Source of the DNA: Archivesica marissinica
Lineage: Eukaryota; Mollusca; Bivalvia; Venerida; Vesicomyidae
NCBI GenBank assembly: GCA_014843695.1
Contig: CM026394.1
Coordinates: forward strand, 35,605,936-35,669,935
Reading direction: 5' to 3'
Length of the DNA stretch: 64,000 bases
A program made the position numbers and the translations under genes. This document shows positions 1 through 11,390 of this stretch, piece after piece. Positions within the stretch are counted from its first letter, which is position 1. Every line of letters starts with the position of its first letter. Below the pieces are notes generated by a model, which saw only the letters and a list, made by a program, of their open reading frames with translations, ran no database searches and had not been told where the DNA came from.

Positions 1-85
1 TAGGAAATGTCGTAAAATGAAATAAAAGTAAATCGGGGATATGGGGAATGATTAATCAAGAGTTGGAAAATGGTGGCATATGGAT

Positions 86-560
86 GGGGGTATTAATCAG
101 GGATGGGGGAATGGTAGATCAGGGATGGGGGAATGGTAGATCAGGGATGGGAGAATGGTAGATCAGGGATGGGAGAATGGTATATCAGGGATGGGGGAAT
201 GGTAAATCAGGGATGGGAGAATGGTAGATCAGGGATGGGAGAATGGTAAATCAGAGATGGGGGAATGGTAGATCATTGATGGGAGTATGGTAGATCATGG
301 ATGGGGGAATGTTAGATCATGGATGGGGGAATAGATCAGAGATGGGGGAATGTTAGATCATGGATGGGGGAATGGTAGATCAGGGATGGGGGAATGGTAG
401 ATCATGGATGGGGGAATAGATCAGAGATGGGGGAATGGTAGATCAGGGATGGGGGAATGGTAGATCATGGATGGGGTAATGGTAAATTAGGGATGGGAGA
501 AAGGTAATTCAGGGATGGGGGAATGGTAAATTAGGGACGGGGAAGGGTAAATTAAGGATG
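86..560. repeat. Minisatellite, 22-bp unit
   Basis: Tandem copies of gatcagggatgggggaatgg plus ta, with some 17-bp short copies near 330 and 415. G-rich on the plus strand; copies diverge toward both ends. Confidence 0.9.
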
Positions 561-777
561 AGAGAATTATTAAACTGGTGAGGAACCAGGTTGGTTTTCA
601 CTACACACATCTATACCTGCAAGACTATTATATTGTCTTAAATGTTGTTTCGCAATTGTTCGGAAATAAATTAATTAGTACGTAAACTTATTAGGCACTC
701 GGTTGCATTATCGTGTTTACCAAGTGTCAGGACCCTGCACATCTTATTTATGATTGGTACCTCCGCCCTATCATTGT

Positions 778-1050
778 ATGATCGCAGGGTACGACTCATT
801 GTGTCGGAACACGTGCTGTACATGATTGCATAGTGCGACTCATTGTGTCGGAACACGTGCTGTGCATGATCGCAGGGTATGACTCATTGTGTTGGAACAC
901 ATGCTGTGCATGATTGCACAGTGCGACTCATTGTGTCGGAATACGTGCTGTGCATGATTGCACAGTACGACTCATTGTGTTGGAACACATACTGTGCATG
1001 ATCACACAGTTTGACTAATTGGGTCAGAATATGTGCTGTTGCTGCATATC
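778..1050. repeat. Minisatellite, 44-bp unit, about 6 copies
   Basis: The marker gactcattgtgtcggaacac recurs at 793, 837, 881, 925 and 969, with a decayed copy at 1013: exactly 44-bp spacing. Confidence 0.9.
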
Positions 1051-1197
1051 TCTACATACAACTTTGTTTCATCAGCTGTTCTAGGAAACATTAGGCATTT
1101 CCTAGTAACTTAATCAAAACTTGTCGCTAATAATAATTTTACTTCAACAAAAGAAGAAAAAACAGTTTTTAATTCTAGTCTATAACAATTTTCGCTG

Positions 1198-1656
1198 TTT
1201 GCAGGACGTTTCTGTGTGTGGGACGTTTCTGTTGGCAGGACGTTTCTGTGTGCGGGACGTTTCTGTTTGCAGGACGTTTCTGTTTGCAGGACGTTTCTGT
1301 TTGCAGGACGTTTCTGTTGGCAGGACGTTTCTGTTTGCAGGACGTTTCTGTGTGCGGGACGTTTCTGTTGGCAGGACGTTTCTGTGTGCGGGACGTTTCT
1401 GTTTGCAGGACGTTTCTGTTTGCAGGATGTTTCTGTTTGCAGGATGTTTCTGTTGGCGGGACGTTTCTGTGTGCGGGACGTTTCTGTTTGCAGGAAGTTT
1501 CTGTTGGCAGGACGTTTCTGTTGGCAGGACGTTTCTGTTGGCAGGACGTTTCTGTTTGAGGGACATTTCTGTTGGCAGGACGTTTCTGTTGGCGGGACGT
1601 TTCTGTTGGCAGGACGTTTCTGTTGGCGGGACGTTTCTGTTGGCAGGACGTTTCTT
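1198..1656. repeat. Minisatellite, 17-bp unit, about 27 copies
   Basis: Copies of ggacgtttctgttggca, with gttggc/gtttgc/gtgtgc variants. No unit contains a stop in several frames of either strand, so ORFs of up to 197 codons arise here; they are repeat artefacts with 17-residue periodicity. Confidence 0.92.
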
Positions 1657-1659
1657 GCA

Positions 1660-1974
1660 AAATATTGTAGCACTTCTATCATCAGCGACTTAATTTTCAC
1701 CAATTTTCATCATTTCTACATTATTTGTCATACAGCTGCCAAAATTCTCAATCAAACAGCCCTGTGATAATTACTTAATCCGAAATCACCAGTAAACAAA
1801 GCTACCAATACAAACATTTGTCAAATCAAAGCCTAGGAGAAGGCCGAGGATTGAGAATTTTAACACTGCTGAATTGGCTAAATGAGGTCACGCATGCATA
1901 CCGAGAACTGAAAGTAGGGCGTTGTGAAAACACTGGTTTTTATTAATTATGCTGTTTTGTGTGTGTTTTTTTAA
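1660..1974. other. No gene or recognised repeat
   Basis: Unique-looking AT-rich sequence. I see no splice-bounded coding signal. Confidence 0.5.
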
Positions 1975-2205
1975 AAAGTTTATTTAACGTCGCTACCGGT
2001 TTCACATTTGAGCAACGGGCAGTTTACCTAACAACACCTTTCCTGGGCAGGCTCCAGAAATTTACCAACCTCCGTAAGAAACTGCCAACTTTTTCATATA
2101 AATGAGACACGGTCTGAGCGGGGCTCGAACCCGTGACCATCAGAGATGATATGTTACAGTGGTATACAAGTCAGCGACCGTAACCACTCGACCACGGAGG
2201 CGGAC
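1975..2205 (-). repeat. tRNA-derived SINE (family A), 3' end fused to another SINE tail
   Basis: Read on the minus strand it opens with cgcctccgtggtcgagtggt (box A-like) and has ggttcgagccc (box B). The stretch 1978-2012 instead resembles the tail of the Thr-tRNA SINE family (cgtcgctaccggtt), so this copy is chimeric. Confidence 0.8.
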
Positions 2206-2635
2206 AAAAATTATTATTATTAATTATGCTGTTTATTATTAAATTATCATTATATTTGGAAAGTCAGGGGTCATTGATTTTGGTGTATATTCAGATTTGT
2301 GGATGCACCATGTTTGTAGTTGTGATTTGGGATATACAGTACATTTTCTGATGCCCACTAAACTCGAGCCCTGACTGATAGATAACACATGGTGCTTCTA
2401 CTTAAATTCATATTAAATTTTTTTAATTTGTTGATTTTTTCTTCAAATGCAACAGAAAGACTATAATTCATTGCGGCTTTAAACATACTATGCACTCTGG
2501 TGTATCACACATTTCAAAGAAATCTTGAACGCACGTTTGGTGAGAAAAACAGAAATTAATAATAATCGTGAAGTATCTGGCAGAAAGCATATCAAAGTAA
2601 ATAGTGAAGAAATTCCAGTCAGTTTCGGAACACAG
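2206..2635. other. No gene or recognised repeat
   Basis: AT-rich sequence with short ORFs only. Nothing recognisable. Confidence 0.5.
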
Positions 2636-2895
2636 TCCGCCTCCGTGGTCGAGTGGTTAAGGTCGCTGACTTGTATACCACTGTAACCTATCATCACTGA
2701 TGGTCACGGGTTCGAGCCCCGCTCAGGCCGTGTCTCATTTATATGAAAAAGTTGGCAGTTTCTTACGGAGGTTGGTGCACCCAAGTACTGGTTAACCGCT
2801 GGAGCCTGCCCAGGAAAGGTGTTGTTAAGTAAACTGCCCGCCGGCGATATAGCCCAAAATGGTGCTGATGCAGGCGTAAAACCCGAAATATAACA
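2636..2895 (+). repeat. tRNA-derived SINE (family A), near full length
   Basis: Box A tggtcgagtggttaagg and box B gggttcgagcccc are followed by the family body (agttggcagtttcttacgga ... gtgctgatgcaggcgtaaaa). Other copies: 1975, 38826, 47539, 50518. Confidence 0.85.
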
Positions 2896-3237
2896 AAAAT
2901 ATAACAGTTTCGGAACACAAAGCATGCAAACTGCCATTATATTTTTACTGTCTGTAACAGTCTTCAGTTTATATCGGTACATTTATCGCTTAGCAAAGAT
3001 CTTCAAAGAAAGAAGGGTAAACCAAGGGTACAAGGGAGGATATGGGGGGGGGGGAAGAATAAAGAATGATTTAAGCGCAGCAAAAAAATTGAGCAAATGT
3101 TTTAATAGCTGAATCATCAGTCATGCAACACAAAGGGAGATAAGGCCGTCCGTAAAATGGTTTATTTGACATAATGTGTGTGACCCAGAAAATTTGAGAT
3201 GGGTCATTAAGTCGAAATTAAAATTTGGAATATATTT

Positions 3238-3265
3238 TTGGGGGGGGGGGGGGGGGGGGGGGGGA
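3238..3265 (+). repeat. Poly-G run
   Basis: About 25 uninterrupted G after ttttt; similar but shorter runs lie at 3047, 3941, 11580, 15305, 23735 and 24067. Confidence 0.9.
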
Positions 3266-3291
3266 GTTATTTGTTGGGGAGAGTTATTAGT

Positions 3292-3529
3292 GGTGGTGGT
3301 TAGCGCGCTTGCTTCCCACCAATGCAACCCGGATTCGTTCATCGGAACTTGAAATATGTGAGATTGTACGATGGTCGCCCGATCAAATAGGTGGGTTTTC
3401 TCCAGGTACTCCAGTTTCCTCCCACACGAATGACCACATTTATGCTTTCATCCGCGCCAACGAGAGTGATTAATATAAGTTGTTAAAACTTGCTTCGCAA
3501 TCGTTGTAAAATAAATAAAGTTTAAACTT
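3292..3529 (+). repeat. tRNA-derived SINE (family F)
   Basis: Contains ggttagcgcgcttgcttccc, tctccaggtactccagtttc, cgccaacgagagtgattaat and an aaataaataaagttt tail. The box A region is degraded. Confidence 0.8.
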
Positions 3530-3584
3530 TTTAAATTCATATTAAAGGCTTTACCAGGAAAGAAAATAAACAGAGTATCCCGTG

Positions 3585-3795
3585 TTAACCTGTTGCCTGC
3601 TGAGTAAATAAAATCACATTTGCAAACAACATAGATCCAGATCAGCCGCGGTGTAACAATCTGGATCTATGTTGTTTGCTATTTAGCCAATATCCGAATA
3701 GCAAACAGCATTGAGCAAGATCAGACGACACAGAGATCTGACATTATGCTGTTTGCAAAAGTGATTTTATCTGCCGCTAGCGTGCAAAGGGTTAA
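3585..3795. mobile_element. TTAA-flanked MITE, hairpin family 1
   Basis: TTAA at both ends. The inner ends are cctgttgcctgctgagtaa and gccgctagcgtgcaaagg. It contains two internal hairpins built on catagatccagatcagccg / ctggatctatgttgtttgc. TTAA duplication plus CCY-type ends suggest piggyBac-mediated mobility (inference). Confidence 0.75.
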
Positions 3796-4102
3796 TTAAC
3801 TTATTATTTAGTAACTATTAACTAGTTTCCTCTGAGTCTGTCCCACCTGTGGCACTCGTAAAAATCTCATAAAAACATTTGGGTAGCGGGAATTTAGCGT
3901 GGTTGGTCGGGAAACAAACAATATTTTCAGGATGGCCTGGGGGGGGGGGGGGGGGGTCAGAAAGAGGAAATTACACTTCATGCAAGGTATCCTGACGGTG
4001 CATTTTATGGCACAAGATTTAATAAAGCATGCTTTCATTTGACTGGTAATCCCGGGATCCCCGTCTGACAATAATAAAATTAACAGTCTCACGTCGGTAT
4101 GT

Positions 4103-4361
4103 ATTTTACGTTTATTTATCGTCGCTACCGGTTACCCATATGAATGACGCCTCCTGAAGAGATTAGTCATTTTAGATTTTTGGAGGATAGTGCAATGATA
4201 CAGACAGAGACCCATTTCAGAGTCTCCTCTGGTTCTTTTACATGCACGGTGTAAAGCACCGACACGAGACCTCGGTTTAACATCCCATCTGAAAGACTGT
4301 TAATTTTATTAGTGTCAGACAGGGGATCGAACCTTCGATCCCTAGATTACCAGTCCAGCGT
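4103..4361 (-). repeat. Thr-tRNA-derived SINE (family C), minus copy of an inverted pair
   Basis: The tail tttacgtttatttatcgtcg lies at the left, and the head with ggggatcgaaccttcgatcc and attaccagtccagcgtg lies at the right. The tRNA-like arm has anticodon GGT (Thr). Confidence 0.85.
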
Positions 4362-4530
4362 GTCGGTGCTTTACACTGTGCATGTAAAAGCATCAGAGGA
4401 GACTCTGGAATGGGTCTCTGTGTCATTTCACTATCCTCCAAAACTCTAGAATGACTAATCTCTTCAGGAGGCGTCGCTCATACATGTATGGGCAACTGGT
4501 AGCGACGATAAATAAACGTAAAACACACAC
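4360..4530 (+). repeat. Family C SINE fragment, plus copy of an inverted pair
   Basis: Starts at gtgtcggtgctttacac and ends in gataaataaacgtaaaacac. It directly abuts the minus copy, forming an inverted repeat with arms of about 170 bp. Confidence 0.85.
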
Positions 4531-4823
4531 ATAAAGATGCTAAAGTTGATTATGTGTACATTTAAATAATTGCAACACAAATGCAAGCAAGCTTTTATGC
4601 TTTCCAACGAATCATAGGAATTATTATAGTGACATAAAAACCGACATTTCGTTGTTTGGAAGCTAGTTTGGAGCACATTTTAATCTCACTGTTTTAGCTT
4701 ATGGTTCCCTAATGAGCCATTGCAATTTAAATCAAAATCAACATGGATGCTTCAGTAATGTCATTTATGACATCCTCTAAACACAATGTTCTAAGGCCAA
4801 TATAAAGTATTGTTGACGTTAGC

Positions 4824-4936
4824 TTATACAAATTTATTTTAGCTCGATTGCAAAACAAGTTTTTACAATGGTAGATTAATCACTCTCGTGGCCTCATTCC
4901 TGATGGAATCCATCCCCATGAGGCAGAGAGTACAGG
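4824..4936 (-). repeat. SINE family E fragment
   Basis: Contains tatacaaatttattttagct, cctcattcctgatggaatcc and a tgaggcagagag stretch matching the 5051-5264 copy; it lacks the tRNA head. Confidence 0.75.
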
Positions 4937-5424
4937 GAAATTGTCGCCCTAGGGACCCTAACTTCGCCCCCTGGTGCCACACTTATCCTTAAATGTTTTT
5001 TTTAAAAAATTTTCATACAAAATGTTGTCCAGGAAGATGCACTGGCCCATTAGTTTATACAAATTTATTTTAGCTTGATTGCGAAACAAGTTCTTTCAAC
5101 TTATATTAATGGAATCCATCGCCACGAGGGAGAGCGAAGAGGCAATGTGGAATTTAAATGCCTTGCCTAAGGGCACAATCGTAACGGCTCCAGCGGGGCT
5201 CGAACTCCAGACCTTTCGCACCTGAAGCGAACGCGCATCCACTGCGCTATCACGACTTCCACCCACTGGCCCATTTATAAAGCACTGCTTCTATTCATAT
5301 ATTCTATGTAATGGTCATATTGTGTATTTTAACCCTATTTTGATGAAATATATTAAATAACACAACACCATTTAATGATGCAATCTCACTTTCTCCCAAA
5401 TATTCGGACCTAGAATGAGGCCTG
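4937..5424. mobile_element. hAT-like MITE interrupted by a SINE
   Basis: Body gtcgccctagggaccctaac ... actggcccatttataaagca ... ending gacctagaatgaggcct, matching the copies at 33823 and 59520. A family E SINE sits inside at 5051-5264. Confidence 0.7.
5051..5264 (-). repeat. SINE family E with perfect 10-bp target-site duplication
   Basis: Flanked by actggcccat at 5041-5050 and 5265-5274. On the minus strand it carries box A-like tagcgcagtggatgcgcgtt and box B gagttcgagcccc. The duplication is strong evidence for LINE-type retrotransposition into the hAT-like MITE. Confidence 0.9.
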
Positions 5425-5589
5425 AACCAGTCAAATATTTCAACTATTTATAGCCTTTATTTTACCCAGCATGCAACGAGTAAAATGACTTATGGAATTA
5501 TGAACATTGATATCTGTACCCCTGCAGTATTAGTTCAGTAAAATACAATTTTTCTCCAGGCCCTTAATTTGAAGAATATTTAATAACAC

Positions 5590-5910
5590 AATATTAACAG
5601 ATAAAGGCTTCTAAAGCTGCTGGCCGGATTTTCATGAGACTTCACAGGAATGATGAGTGCCGTGCCTAGTTGTGCATGTCCTTTGTATTCCACTCTGTTC
5701 ATTTTTACCCTTTGAAGATTTGTGAAGAATACAGTTTTGTCTCGACTACTTCTGCTAAATCTGTAGTCAATGATACCTGCACATACTGATCAGTGCCAAA
5801 TCTAGTTCTGCATAATTAGCATCGTCGCATTTCGCTCGATTAATTTCCCCCCAAAGTTATGGCCCTTTACTTCACTGATTGCAACACTGCTGAGGAGACA
5901 AAAACAATGT
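5590..5910. repeat. Dispersed repeat fragment
   Basis: Shares phrasing with 9555-10220 (gattttcatgagact, tagttgtgcat, cactgattgcaacactgctg). Class unknown. Confidence 0.4.
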
Positions 5911-5957
5911 CTAGTTGATTCATACACTGAACAAACAATATACTCTATGTATGAGGG

Positions 5958-6430
5958 CTCAATCTAGAGGGGGACTTGGGTGCAGTAGTCACCCTAGGGG
6001 GTGCAGTAGTCACCCTAGGGGGTGCAGTAGTCACCCGATGGCGAAGTAGCCGACTACGTGCCCTAAAAAAGAAGTAAAATACATGAGAAATATAAAATTA
6101 TTCTTACGATTTTCATGCAAAATGTTATCCAGTAAGATCAATACACTGGCAATGGTCATAATGTATGTGTTTTACGTTTATTTATCGTCAGGGTCAGACG
6201 GGAGATCGAAACTGCGATCCCTTGATTACCAGTCCAGCGTGTTACCACTGTACTACAGATCCTTCTGTGGTTTGAGGGCCCTAAGGAGGATTAGTTCAAA
6301 ACTAATTAGGTCACCCTCTATAAATAAAGAAATCTATCTATCTGGTCAAAATGTGTATTTTAACCCTGTTTTGTTGAACAATATTAACACAGTATTTGTA
6401 GCATCTCTCCTGATTGAGAGTGAGCAAATC
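5958..6430. mobile_element. hAT-like MITE copy with short internal tandem and SINE insertion
   Basis: Starts gggctcaatctagaggg. A 25-bp motif around gtgcagtagtcaccctaggg is repeated three times (5968-6040). A family C SINE remnant interrupts it at 6166-6268. The rest (gtgtattttaaccctgtttt) matches the family. Confidence 0.6.
6166..6268 (-). repeat. Internally deleted family C SINE
   Basis: The tail (tttacgtttatttatcgtc) is joined directly to the tRNA head (gggtcagacgggagatcgaa). The 5' and 3' ends are kept and the middle is lost. Confidence 0.75.
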
Positions 6431-6666
6431 TGCATGAACTTTAATTGAGCATATAATGAGTGACTGTATGTCTAGCACATTGATGTTAATTTGCCAGAAC
6501 TGATAAATTTAAATCCACGACTAAATTGTAATACATTTGTGTGAGGAATAATTAATTACCCAGACAGATGCTAAAGATTGCTTTGTTTCACTTTTAGCAG
6601 ACTGAAATAGTCTGTTCATAAATGGAGACATTTTGTTCTGAATAGCTGTTTCTCTATTCTGTTTTG

Positions 6667-8001
6667 TTCTATGTAGAATATCTCAGTGTGCAGCACATTC
6701 TATGTAGAATATCTCAGTGTGCAGCACATTCTATGTAGAATATCTCAGTGTGCAGCACATTCTATGTAGAATATCTCAGTGTGCAGCACATTCTATGTAG
6801 AATATCTCGGTGTGCAGTACATTCTATGTAGAATATCTCAGTGTGCAGTACATTCTATGTAGAATATCTCAGTGTGCAGGACATTCTATGTAGAATATCT
6901 CAGTGTGCAGCACATTCTATGTAGAATAGCTCAGTGTGCAGCACATTCTATGTAGAATATCTCAGTGTGCAGTACATTCTATGTAGAATATCTCAGTGTG
7001 CAGCACATTCTATGTAGAATATCTCAGTGTGCAGCACATCCTATGTAGAATATCTCAGTGTGCAGCACATTCTATGTAGAATATCTCAGTGTGCAGCACA
7101 TTCTATGTAGATTATCTCCGTGTGCAGTACATTCTATGTAGAATATCTCAGTGTGCAGTACATTCTATGTAGAATATCTCGGTGTGCAGCACATTCTATG
7201 TAGAATATCTCGGTGTGCAGCACATTCTATGTAGAATATCTCGGTGTGCAGCACATTCTATGTAGAATATCTCGGTGTGTTGCACATTCTATGTAGAATA
7301 TCTCGGTGTGCAGCACATTCTATATAGAATATCTCAGTGTGCAGCACATTCTATATAGAATATCTCGGTGTGCAGCACATTCTATTTAGAATATCTCAGT
7401 GTGCAGCACATTCTATGTAGAATATCTCGGTGTGCAGCACATTATATATAGAATATCTCTGTGTGCAGCACATTCTATATAGAATATCTCTGTGTGCAGT
7501 ACATTCTATATAGAATATCTCTGTGTGCAGTACATTCTATATAGAATATCTCGGTGTGCAGCACATTCTATGTAGAATATCTTGGTGTGCAGTACATTCT
7601 ATGTAGAATATCTTTGTGTGTAGTACATTCTATATAGAATATCTCAGTGTGCAGCACATTCTATGTAGAATATCTCGGTGTGCAGCACATTCTATGTAGA
7701 ATATCTCAGTGTGCAGTACATTCTATATAGAATATCTCGGTGTGCAGCACATTGTATGTAGAATATCTCGGTGTGCAGCACATTCTATGTAGAATATCTC
7801 CATGTGCAGTACATTCTATGTAGAATATCTCAGTGTGCAGCACATTCTATGTAGAATATCTCAGTGTGCAGCACATTCTATATAGAATATCTCAGTGTGC
7901 AGCACATTCTATGTAGAATATCTCCGTGTGCAGCACATTCTATATAGAATATCTCAGTGTGCAGCACATTCTATATAGAATATCTCAGTGTGCAGCACAT
8001 T
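6667..8001. repeat. Minisatellite, 31-bp unit, about 43 copies
   Basis: Unit around attctatgtagaatatctca followed by gtgtgcagcac. Variants with tatata in place of tatgta make the perfect palindrome atattctatatagaatat. Confidence 0.95.
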
Positions 8002-8435
8002 AGAGGTAAGCTCATAATGTGATTGTATCTGTTAAACACGTTTGTGAGTAAATGTTAAGTACACAGATGCTGAAGATTTCACTTCTGGCTGGCAGAAGTT
8101 GTCAGTTCCCAAATCAAACCGATCTGTTCGGAATAGCTTAGGTATTCAGCGGTTAAGTTATGCCATCAAAACAGGGGGAAATGAGTCAGCTTGGGGACTG
8201 TTTACTCTCAAATCCCCCTTCCTTGTCATTCATTGCACCCATCGATACTACTCTTTATATGCTGAGTAATTTAAAGGCTACATTGGACAATTCATTACTG
8301 TTTTGTTTTTTATTTGTAGGTGAAAAACTATGCCTTGGAATTTGATTAGAAATGATTGTGTCATTACGACACAATTCTAATGAAATTCCGTGACATATCT
8401 GAATGTTCTTTTCAACGTTAGGAGCCAAAACAAAA
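8002..8435. other. No gene; one isolated copy of a unit seen in tandem at 14710
   Basis: 8366-8396 (gacacaattctaatgaaatt) matches the 75-bp unit of the 14710-14945 array. Otherwise nothing recognised. Confidence 0.6.
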
Positions 8436-8664
8436 GCATTATAAATGAGTTCTTAGTACACACTATAATTTATGCCAGTACTAGTTTGCAAAGAAAAAAG
8501 TTTAAGCATTATAAATGAGTTCTTAGTACACACTATAATTTATGCTAGTGGTTGTGTGCAAAGAACAAAGTTAAGCATTATAAATGAGTTCTTAGTACAC
8601 ACTATACGCTAGTACTAGTGTGCAAAGAACAAAGTTAAGCATTATAAATAAGTTCTTAGTACAA
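8436..8664. repeat. Minisatellite, 64-70-bp unit, 3+ copies
   Basis: The motif gcattataaatgagttctta recurs at 8436, 8506 and 8575, with a partial copy at 8639. Confidence 0.9.
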
Positions 8665-9554
8665 TTGTTGCTGTAAGCTACAGTTCCTGGGAATACTGAT
8701 CCATAAATTTATTCTAATCCCTACAGTGTGAACATGTAATGGAAATGTTGCTCAATTCATCATGATCTGGCTGTTGCATTTTTTCCTAATGTTTTGCTGC
8801 TGGTGTCTCCGGAGACTCATTTCTCATCATTTTCCAGCTCTCTCCCTCAGCTATTTCATGTTTTATGGCTGCGTTTGCTCATGATTTGCCTATATTAGCA
8901 AACACAAGCTATTATTTGCTGTAATGGACATGTGCCCGGTATATACTCTATAGCTAGTTCAATTTGACTGCGGAAGTACAGCTAGTTCAATTTGACTGCG
9001 GAAGTACATTGATTGGTCAGTTCAAGCATTGAACTGTGTATATATATATATGTTGTGATCACATAGTATACATCCAGTCGTTAACAGACAAAATAAAAAT
9101 GCTACTATAGGTCAAAACCAAAGAGTGGGTGATTATTATAACAAAGTTATCAAATTAGAAAAAAAGACATCACCTTATTTTGTCAGCATTTAGCTAGAAT
9201 TGCTGAAAATGAACAAACATATTTAGCTTTGGTCGAAGGCTCTATATTTATTAACTGTTTAGCCATATCATGCTGAGCAACATCAAATTGTGGTTATATA
9301 TATATATATATGTCGATTGTTCCTAGCAGGGATGAGTTTTTAGTACACACTATGGTTACTGTAAGCTTCAGTTCCGGGAAATACTGATCCATAAATTTAA
9401 CAACATTAAAGTACATGTATTAGATGGATGATTTATCGTTCACGTGAAAAAGGCTTTTAAGCCGAAAATTCGGATATAGAGAGGACAATATATCTGTATT
9501 TGCTACAAATTCACAAATAAATGTTTCTCACTCCTTTATTAGAAGTGTTTAGTA
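8665..9554. other. Non-coding, small duplications and TA microsatellites
   Basis: A direct duplication of agctagttcaatttgactgc lies near 8951 and 8981. TA runs lie at 9041 and 9297. 9335-9398 is a diverged copy of 8646-8715 (cagttccgggaaatactgat versus cagttcctgggaatactgat). No exon seen. Confidence 0.6.
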
Positions 9555-10220
9555 TTATGTCTCCCCATAATGGTGGGAGGGGTAGACATAATCGTGTTGC
9601 CTTTGCCATCTGGTCTGTATGTCCGCTTTAGCTTGTCCGCGCTTCATCTCCATAACCCATTGTTGGATTTTCACCAACCTTGACAGGAAGCATCGGTATT
9701 ATGTCTAGTTGTGCATATTGTAACCATTCCAGTTCGATGATTCTATGCGGATTTACAGCCATTTGAACATTTTTATAACACATACAAAACTTGTCGTCGG
9801 CTCTTCATCTCCAAAATGCATTATTGGATTTTCACCAAACTTGGCAGCATTATCATTGGTATGATTGTCATGATGTGTATATTGTAAACCTGTTCCGGTT
9901 GGATGATTATTATGCCGATTTACAGCCATTTGAACATTTTTATAACAATGCTTGTCCGTGTTTCATCTCCAAAACGGCTTTTTGCTTTTCATGAAGCTTG
10001 TCCCCCGTATGATGTCTAGTTGTGCATATACTGTTGGATGATTTTTTTTGCGGATTTACTTATGGTCATTTGAAGATTTTCATAATTCAAAGCGTATGCT
10101 TCTTCTCGAAAACTTCCTAGTACTACATAATTATGACTATTGCAATGACTTATTGCTTATAGAATATATTGCTTTCTTTTGTTACTCCACTGAAGCAACA
10201 TTGAGTGGGGAGACATACGA
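9555..10220. repeat. Dispersed repeat with three diverged internal copies
   Basis: Ends are tatgtctccccataatgg and gtggggagacata, an inverted pair. Inside, cttcatctccaaaatgcatt-like and ggatttacagccatttgaac-like blocks repeat about every 150 bp. Element class not recognised. Confidence 0.5.
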
Positions 10221-10261
10221 TTTTTTCAAAAACAATTTCTAGGTTATTAAAGTGTCGCCCT

Positions 10262-10412
10262 GCCCTATTGAAGGGGCCAGCCATTTCTGACTTATTATTC
10301 ACCTCATGTGATCATCAGTACTGTATCCTTGCAGGCCTGGCTGATTATTCACTAACTGGTCATAACAGAACAAACCCCTGACGACGTTCGAACTATAGGC
10401 TATGGAGACTTT
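10262..10412 (-). repeat. SINE family D fragment
   Basis: Shares ggccagccatttctgactta and cagaacaaacccctgacgac with the better copy at 25975-26216; the tRNA head is mostly lost. Confidence 0.6.
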
Positions 10413-11015
10413 GTATTTTTAGCATGGTCACAGAGTATAATGCTGCAATGTGTAGGCGATGTACCCAACCCATATCGCATTGCTAACTGAGTTATAGCCA
10501 TTGAATTACTGTAAATGAGGAAGATGGGACGTATATACATACCCCTATCGCCTGCACTCTTCACTGGTACCCTTTTTTATTAAAAATTAGCCGTTTATTC
10601 TCATGTTAAATAAGAGTGAGATGGTGTGAAGGCAAGTTCAATAGCACAGTCCTTATTTCATTCGGGAGAAGTTATTTATTGAAAATACTTTTAGTAATCA
10701 ATGAAGTATTGCAGTCAAGTGAAACCTACTGTAGTCCAGATAAAGTAACAAATAAAGATGTATGGTTGACAATCAAGATCTATTGTAGGAATTATTTTTG
10801 GCATTTTCTGGAGTGAACATAATGTCCGGCTACTCAGTCTTGAGTAGCATCACTTCTGTAAGAAGCTGGTTAAATTAGGAACATTTGTGCTGCATCTCTC
10901 AGAAAGTAATATAGATACTATATGCTGTGTTCTATGCTCATCTCAAGTGTACTGTAGTCATTCTCAACATCCAAATTGCACTTTCTCTCCCATATTCCCA
11001 GCTTGCTGTAAACAT
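10413..11015. other. No gene or recognised repeat
   Basis: Mixed sequence with a 66-codon ORF lacking any recognisable domain. I do not call it. Confidence 0.5.
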
Positions 11016-11390
11016 TGTTATACGTTAATGTCATGGGGGGGAATTGTTATAAGTTAATGTCATGGGGGGAAATTATTATAAGTTAATTGTCATGGGGGGA
11101 AATTGTTATAAGTTATCATGGAGGGAAATTAGTTATAAGTTAGTCATGGGGAAAATTGTCATAAGTTAGTCATGGGGAAAATTGTTATAAGTTAGTCATG
11201 GGGAAATTTGTTATAGGTTAGTCATGGGGAAAATTGTTATAAGTTAGTCATGGGGAAATTTGTTATACGTTTGTCATGGGAGAAATTGTTATACGTTAAG
11301 GTCATGGGGAAATTTGTTATAGGTTAAGGTCATGCAGACAATTGTTATAAGTTAAAGTCATGGGGGAAAATTGCTATAGTAAGTCATGCA
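11016..11390. repeat. Minisatellite, 26-30-bp unit, about 13 copies
   Basis: Variants of attgttataagttagtcatg followed by ggggaaa. Length varies by the number of G and by an extra aatgt. Confidence 0.9.

Noticed and set aside
1110..1767. Cys-rich or Gln/Thr-rich ORFs resembling secreted repeat proteins
   Set aside because: 17-bp satellite read through all frames of both strands.
6667..8001. CRISPR-like array
   Set aside because: Head-to-tail units with no unique spacers, in a eukaryotic intron-rich context.
8280..8345. Upstream ADAM propeptide exon after ttatttgtag
   Set aside because: All frames hit a stop within about 30 bp and no pro-domain wording is present.
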